In this document: positions 61,337 through 64,000 of the stretch, in pieces | How the letters are laid out: each line of letters opens with the position of its first letter | Position numbering within the stretch: position 1 is the first letter of the stretch | NCBI GenBank assembly: GCA_001839685.1 | Contig: MLAK01000793.1 | Span: 124,001-188,000, forward strand | DNA from: Tritrichomonas foetus | Lineage: Eukaryota > Parabasalia > Tritrichomonadida > Tritrichomonadidae | Reading direction: 5' to 3' | Length of the DNA: 64,000 nucleotides | The notes under the pieces: generated by a model | The model's input: only the letters and a program-made list of their open reading frames with translations | Database searches by the model: none | What the model was told of the DNA's origin: nothing | Translations under genes and position numbers: made by a program

Positions 61337-61874
61337 ATAGAAATGGCGGTTAATAAATTAGAAAATTATCAAAATCGTGGGATTTTTTCTCAAATATTTG
61401 AGAACTTTTGCATATTTGCAACATCAGAGACGCAAATTTTATGTATAATAAAAAAGTCAGGCAGTTTGTATGGGTGGAGTATATTCTATTAATACAATTT
61501 ATTTTTTATCGATTTTTAGAAAATATTGGATTGTGAAATTTTGACTTTCTATTTAATGAGAAAATTATCATTGTCATCATTTTAAAGCAATATAAAATCA
61601 TGTATTTCGTTATAAATTTGCACCAAAAAGATACTTGTGAAAAAAGATCAGATAATAAAATCAATAATAAAACTGCAATTTCACACTTTTCTTCTGATAT
61701 TTTTATTCGATACAATTTTTGTAAATATAATGATAACTTTCATTAAAAAAATGTATATATAAAAAAAAAAAAAAAACCTAAAAAGATCTATCGAGATATT
61801 TTTATAATATTTTACAAGGTTGTGATGATAACAATTGATTTTTATTTCTAACATAAACAATTTTAATCTCCAAA
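61337..61874. other. Spacer, nothing recognised
   Basis: 538 bp with an A-run near 61761-61776 and no supported gene. Confidence 0.5.
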
Positions 61875-64000
61875 CTATAATTCTTCAAGAAAAACTTTGA
61901 GTTCTTTCGCTTTTTCTTGAAGTCTTGGATTTTCAGAGTTTTTCATTCCAACAGAAATCAGATTTTTAATAAATCTTTTATTTAGTTTCACATTAACTTC
62001 AGTTGTCAATGTTTCCCCAATCTTATACAAAAGTTTATATAGGCATCCAAGAACATAGTCATTATAAATTTTCTGAGCATTAATGAATTCAACAAATTTG
62101 AAAATAGGTGCACAAACAAACTTCAAATAATCTTTTTTATTTTGAAGCCCAACAAACAAGTTATAATATGCGTAAAAAATGCAAGCAATTAATTCATAAT
62201 CATTTTCACTTTGTGAATCAGCAGTGTTAGAATTCATACAAAATTCACCTGCTTCAATTATTTTCTTCACCATGTTGTTGATTTTCTCATCAGTTTCGAT
62301 TTCAAAATATCTTAAAGTACCAAACATTTGAGCAAAAACATTAATAATGGATGCCATCATGGGTATAACAATTTGTGGTGGCTTTATTTCAATAAATTTG
62401 ATAATTAATTCATAAGTATTATCAAATTCTTGTCCCATTTGTTCACTATTACATTCGAAGAGTTTACTAAGTGTATCTAAACTTGTTCGGATAAGCTTTT
62501 CATCTTCTCCTACACTCAAAGCTTTGTAAAGATTATTTGAAATATCATGAATAAATGGAACAAATTGTGATTTGGCGATTATTATTAAATTTGTTAATGC
62601 TAAAAGTCCACAGGCCCAAAGATCACTGTCTATATTATCAATAGAAATAATAGACATTATTTGTGCGCCAAATGAAGTTGCATGAGGTTCAATCATTTCT
62701 GGAATTTTCTTAAAAATCGTTGCTAATGTTCGAAATCCAGCAGATCGTCTTTCATCTGACTCATTTTGATTCAAAACAAGTGTGAAAAAGACTTGAATTA
62801 AATTAAAAACATGTTGATCAGATTCATTTGAACAAAAACTAATTAATGCATTCATTGCGGTGAATGGCTTTGCTGCATATTCAAAGTTTTTAAGTGAAGC
62901 TGCACGATTTAAAATGATGGAAGAAAGTTGTTCAAAATTTTGATCAAGGAAAACCTTATTACATCTTGGAACTAAATAAAAGAAAATATTACACGATCGA
63001 TTCATTATAATATGAGGCACTTCGGGATCCATTGTTTCACTAAACAATGTTAATAAATTTGGAATATTGTCATCATTTTCTGCAATTTCTCCATAATGGT
63101 TTAAAATGCATGAAATTGCCCACATTGCCGTATCTTTTGTACGAAGACACATCGCTTTAGGTCCAGAATGGGTGATTAAAAATGGTAAAACTTTACATAG
63201 AAAATCACGAACAGAATCTGAATGTGGAAGAGTACAAACACATGGAATAGAATAAATAGCTGCATGAACTTTTGTCCAATCAGGCTCATAAATTAGATTG
63301 AAAAAGTTGGACACATTTTCAAAAATAACTTGAGAATTACATGTAAAAAATTCTTTTAATGCAGATGCTGCAACCATATGTGTAGTGATGACATTTGGAT
63401 CTTCTATACCAGTATATGTAGGATCTTCAATTTGAATCAAACAATTTAATAGATGTCCAACAAAAAGTGGGGCAGCTCGACAAGCCAATTCTTTTGTTTG
63501 TTGTCCTTTTTTTTCAAGTCCAATTTCAAAATGGGCAAATTCTTTCCAAATATTAAGACTGATACATTTAAACATTCCTGTCGTGTTTGAAATTTGATTT
63601 TGGGTGATATTTACAATTTGTGGCATATGTTCTTCAATACTTCCATAACAGAAATTAAATAAGAGAAATAGTAAATTATATAAAGCTTGATAGAAATCAA
63701 TTTGATTATTTTGGATAATCACACCCGAATTAAAAATCGATTCAATTACTTCCAAAATTCTATTGATAACATCATGATCATTGAAAAAGTGAGAGTATTG
63801 CTTCAAAATTTCAATGAGGGCATTTGATGCATCAACAAGCGTGGATTGATCAAAATGTGGGGTTTGTAAAATTTCAATCAGGGCTTTGATCAACTCAGGA
63901 AAGTCATTTCCAGGAGGCGATTCTGGCCGAATGATTGGAAAATTAAATATTTCATTAATGCATCGAATAGAGCCAGATATTCGATAGATGTCATTTTGCT
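61875..64000 (-). CDS. Importin-beta (karyopherin) (5' end beyond window)
   Basis: The frame stays open to the window edge; the apparent start at 63893 is only an internal TTG codon, so the gene begins outside. About 708 residues are visible, all HEAT-repeat helices. Features resembling importin-beta1 include ISLNIWKEFAHFEI, CRAAPLFVGHLLNCL, ALKEFF and RTKDTAMWAISCILNHYGEIA, the last like the acidic-loop-adjacent DTAAWTVGRI region. It carries cargo into the nucleus and releases it on RanGTP binding. The family is clear; the subtype (importin-beta1 or a near relative) is likely but not certain. Confidence 0.82.
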   Translation of the reverse strand, partial: QNDIYRISGSIRCINEIFNFPIIRPESPPGNDFPELIKALIEILQTPHFDQSTLVDASNALIEILKQYSHFFNDHDVINRILEVIESIFNSGVIIQNNQIDFYQALYNLLFLLFNFCYGSIEEHMPQIVNITQNQISNTTGMFKCISLNIWKEFAHFEIGLEKKGQQTKELACRAAPLFVGHLLNCLIQIEDPTYTGIEDPNVITTHMVAASALKEFFTCNSQVIFENVSNFFNLIYEPDWTKVHAAIYSIPCVCTLPHSDSVRDFLCKVLPFLITHSGPKAMCLRTKDTAMWAISCILNHYGEIAENDDNIPNLLTLFSETMDPEVPHIIMNRSCNIFFYLVPRCNKVFLDQNFEQLSSIILNRAASLKNFEYAAKPFTAMNALISFCSNESDQHVFNLIQVFFTLVLNQNESDERRSAGFRTLATIFKKIPEMIEPHATSFGAQIMSIISIDNIDSDLWACGLLALTNLIIIAKSQFVPFIHDISNNLYKALSVGEDEKLIRTSLDTLSKLFECNSEQMGQEFDNTYELIIKFIEIKPPQIVIPMMASIINVFAQMFGTLRYFEIETDEKINNMVKKIIEAGEFCMNSNTADSQSENDYELIACIFYAYYNLFVGLQNKKDYLKFVCAPIFKFVEFINAQKIYNDYVLGCLYKLLYKIGETLTTEVNVKLNKRFIKNLISVGMKNSENPRLQEKAKELKVFLEEL

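Noticed and set aside
61875..63893. Start at 63893 for the importin gene
   Set aside because: That codon is TTG, and the frame continues open to the window edge with protein-like sequence.

Overview
The window is nuclear DNA of a protist, very probably a trichomonad (Parabasalia; Trichomonas or Tritrichomonas type). The basis is: intronless, AT-rich genes on both strands with short intergenic spacers; a trichomonad-type alpha-tubulin; initiator elements (TCA+1-Y-W) only 5-16 nt upstream of several start codons, with no need for a TATA box; a protein that looks like the trichomonad-specific initiator-binding domain family; a Tvmar1-like mariner; and gene families typical of these genomes (BEACH, Sel1-repeat, R2R3 Myb, F5/8C, P4-ATPase, ABCA). 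No tRNA, rRNA, CRISPR array or viral gene was recognised.

Layout. 1-10 kb: 3' part of a Tousled-like kinase, a HEAT/importin-like protein, ribosomal protein L10 (minus), a multi-pass membrane protein, alpha-tubulin and the farnesyltransferase alpha subunit. 10-21 kb: a PP2A-A/PP4R1-like HEAT scaffold, a PPP1R42-like LRR protein, an initiator-binding-domain protein (minus), a secreted acidic protein, a 64/66-bp minisatellite, an N-terminally truncated BACK-like/F5/8C gene, a 14-bp minisatellite with an assembly gap, and a second PP2A-A-like scaffold (minus). 21-32 kb: a YccF-CaCA cation/H+ exchanger (VNX1-like), an intact mariner, a MyTH4-RhoGAP protein, a multi-pass (GT-C-like?) membrane protein, an IQ/coiled-coil protein and a MINDY-type deubiquitinase. 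33-47 kb: a Sel1-repeat protein, an ABCA half transporter and a 2.7-kilo-residue BEACH/WD40 protein. 47-64 kb: a 1.37-kb element with perfect 33-bp inverted termini, a coiled-coil protein, a triple-ubiquitin-like protein, Hus1, a Neo1/ATP9-type flippase, a Myb factor, an FG nucleoporin (Nup58-like), a borealin-like protein, an Spt20-like protein, a bromodomain protein and the 3' part of importin-beta.

There are no operons. The genes are housekeeping functions: signalling (TLK, PP2A, RhoGAP, prenylation), membrane traffic and transport (BEACH, flippase, ABCA, exchanger), nuclear transport (two karyopherin-like proteins and an FG nucleoporin), chromosome and checkpoint biology (Hus1, borealin-like), and transcription (IBD, Myb, Spt20-like, bromodomain).

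The least ordinary features are the 1.37-kb inverted-repeat element, which sits at the 5' end of the BEACH gene and supplies its first ATG; a recurrent AAAGGTCAA motif just upstream of several genes; the truncated F5/8C gene; and clustered ambiguous bases in alpha-tubulin that suggest collapsed gene copies.
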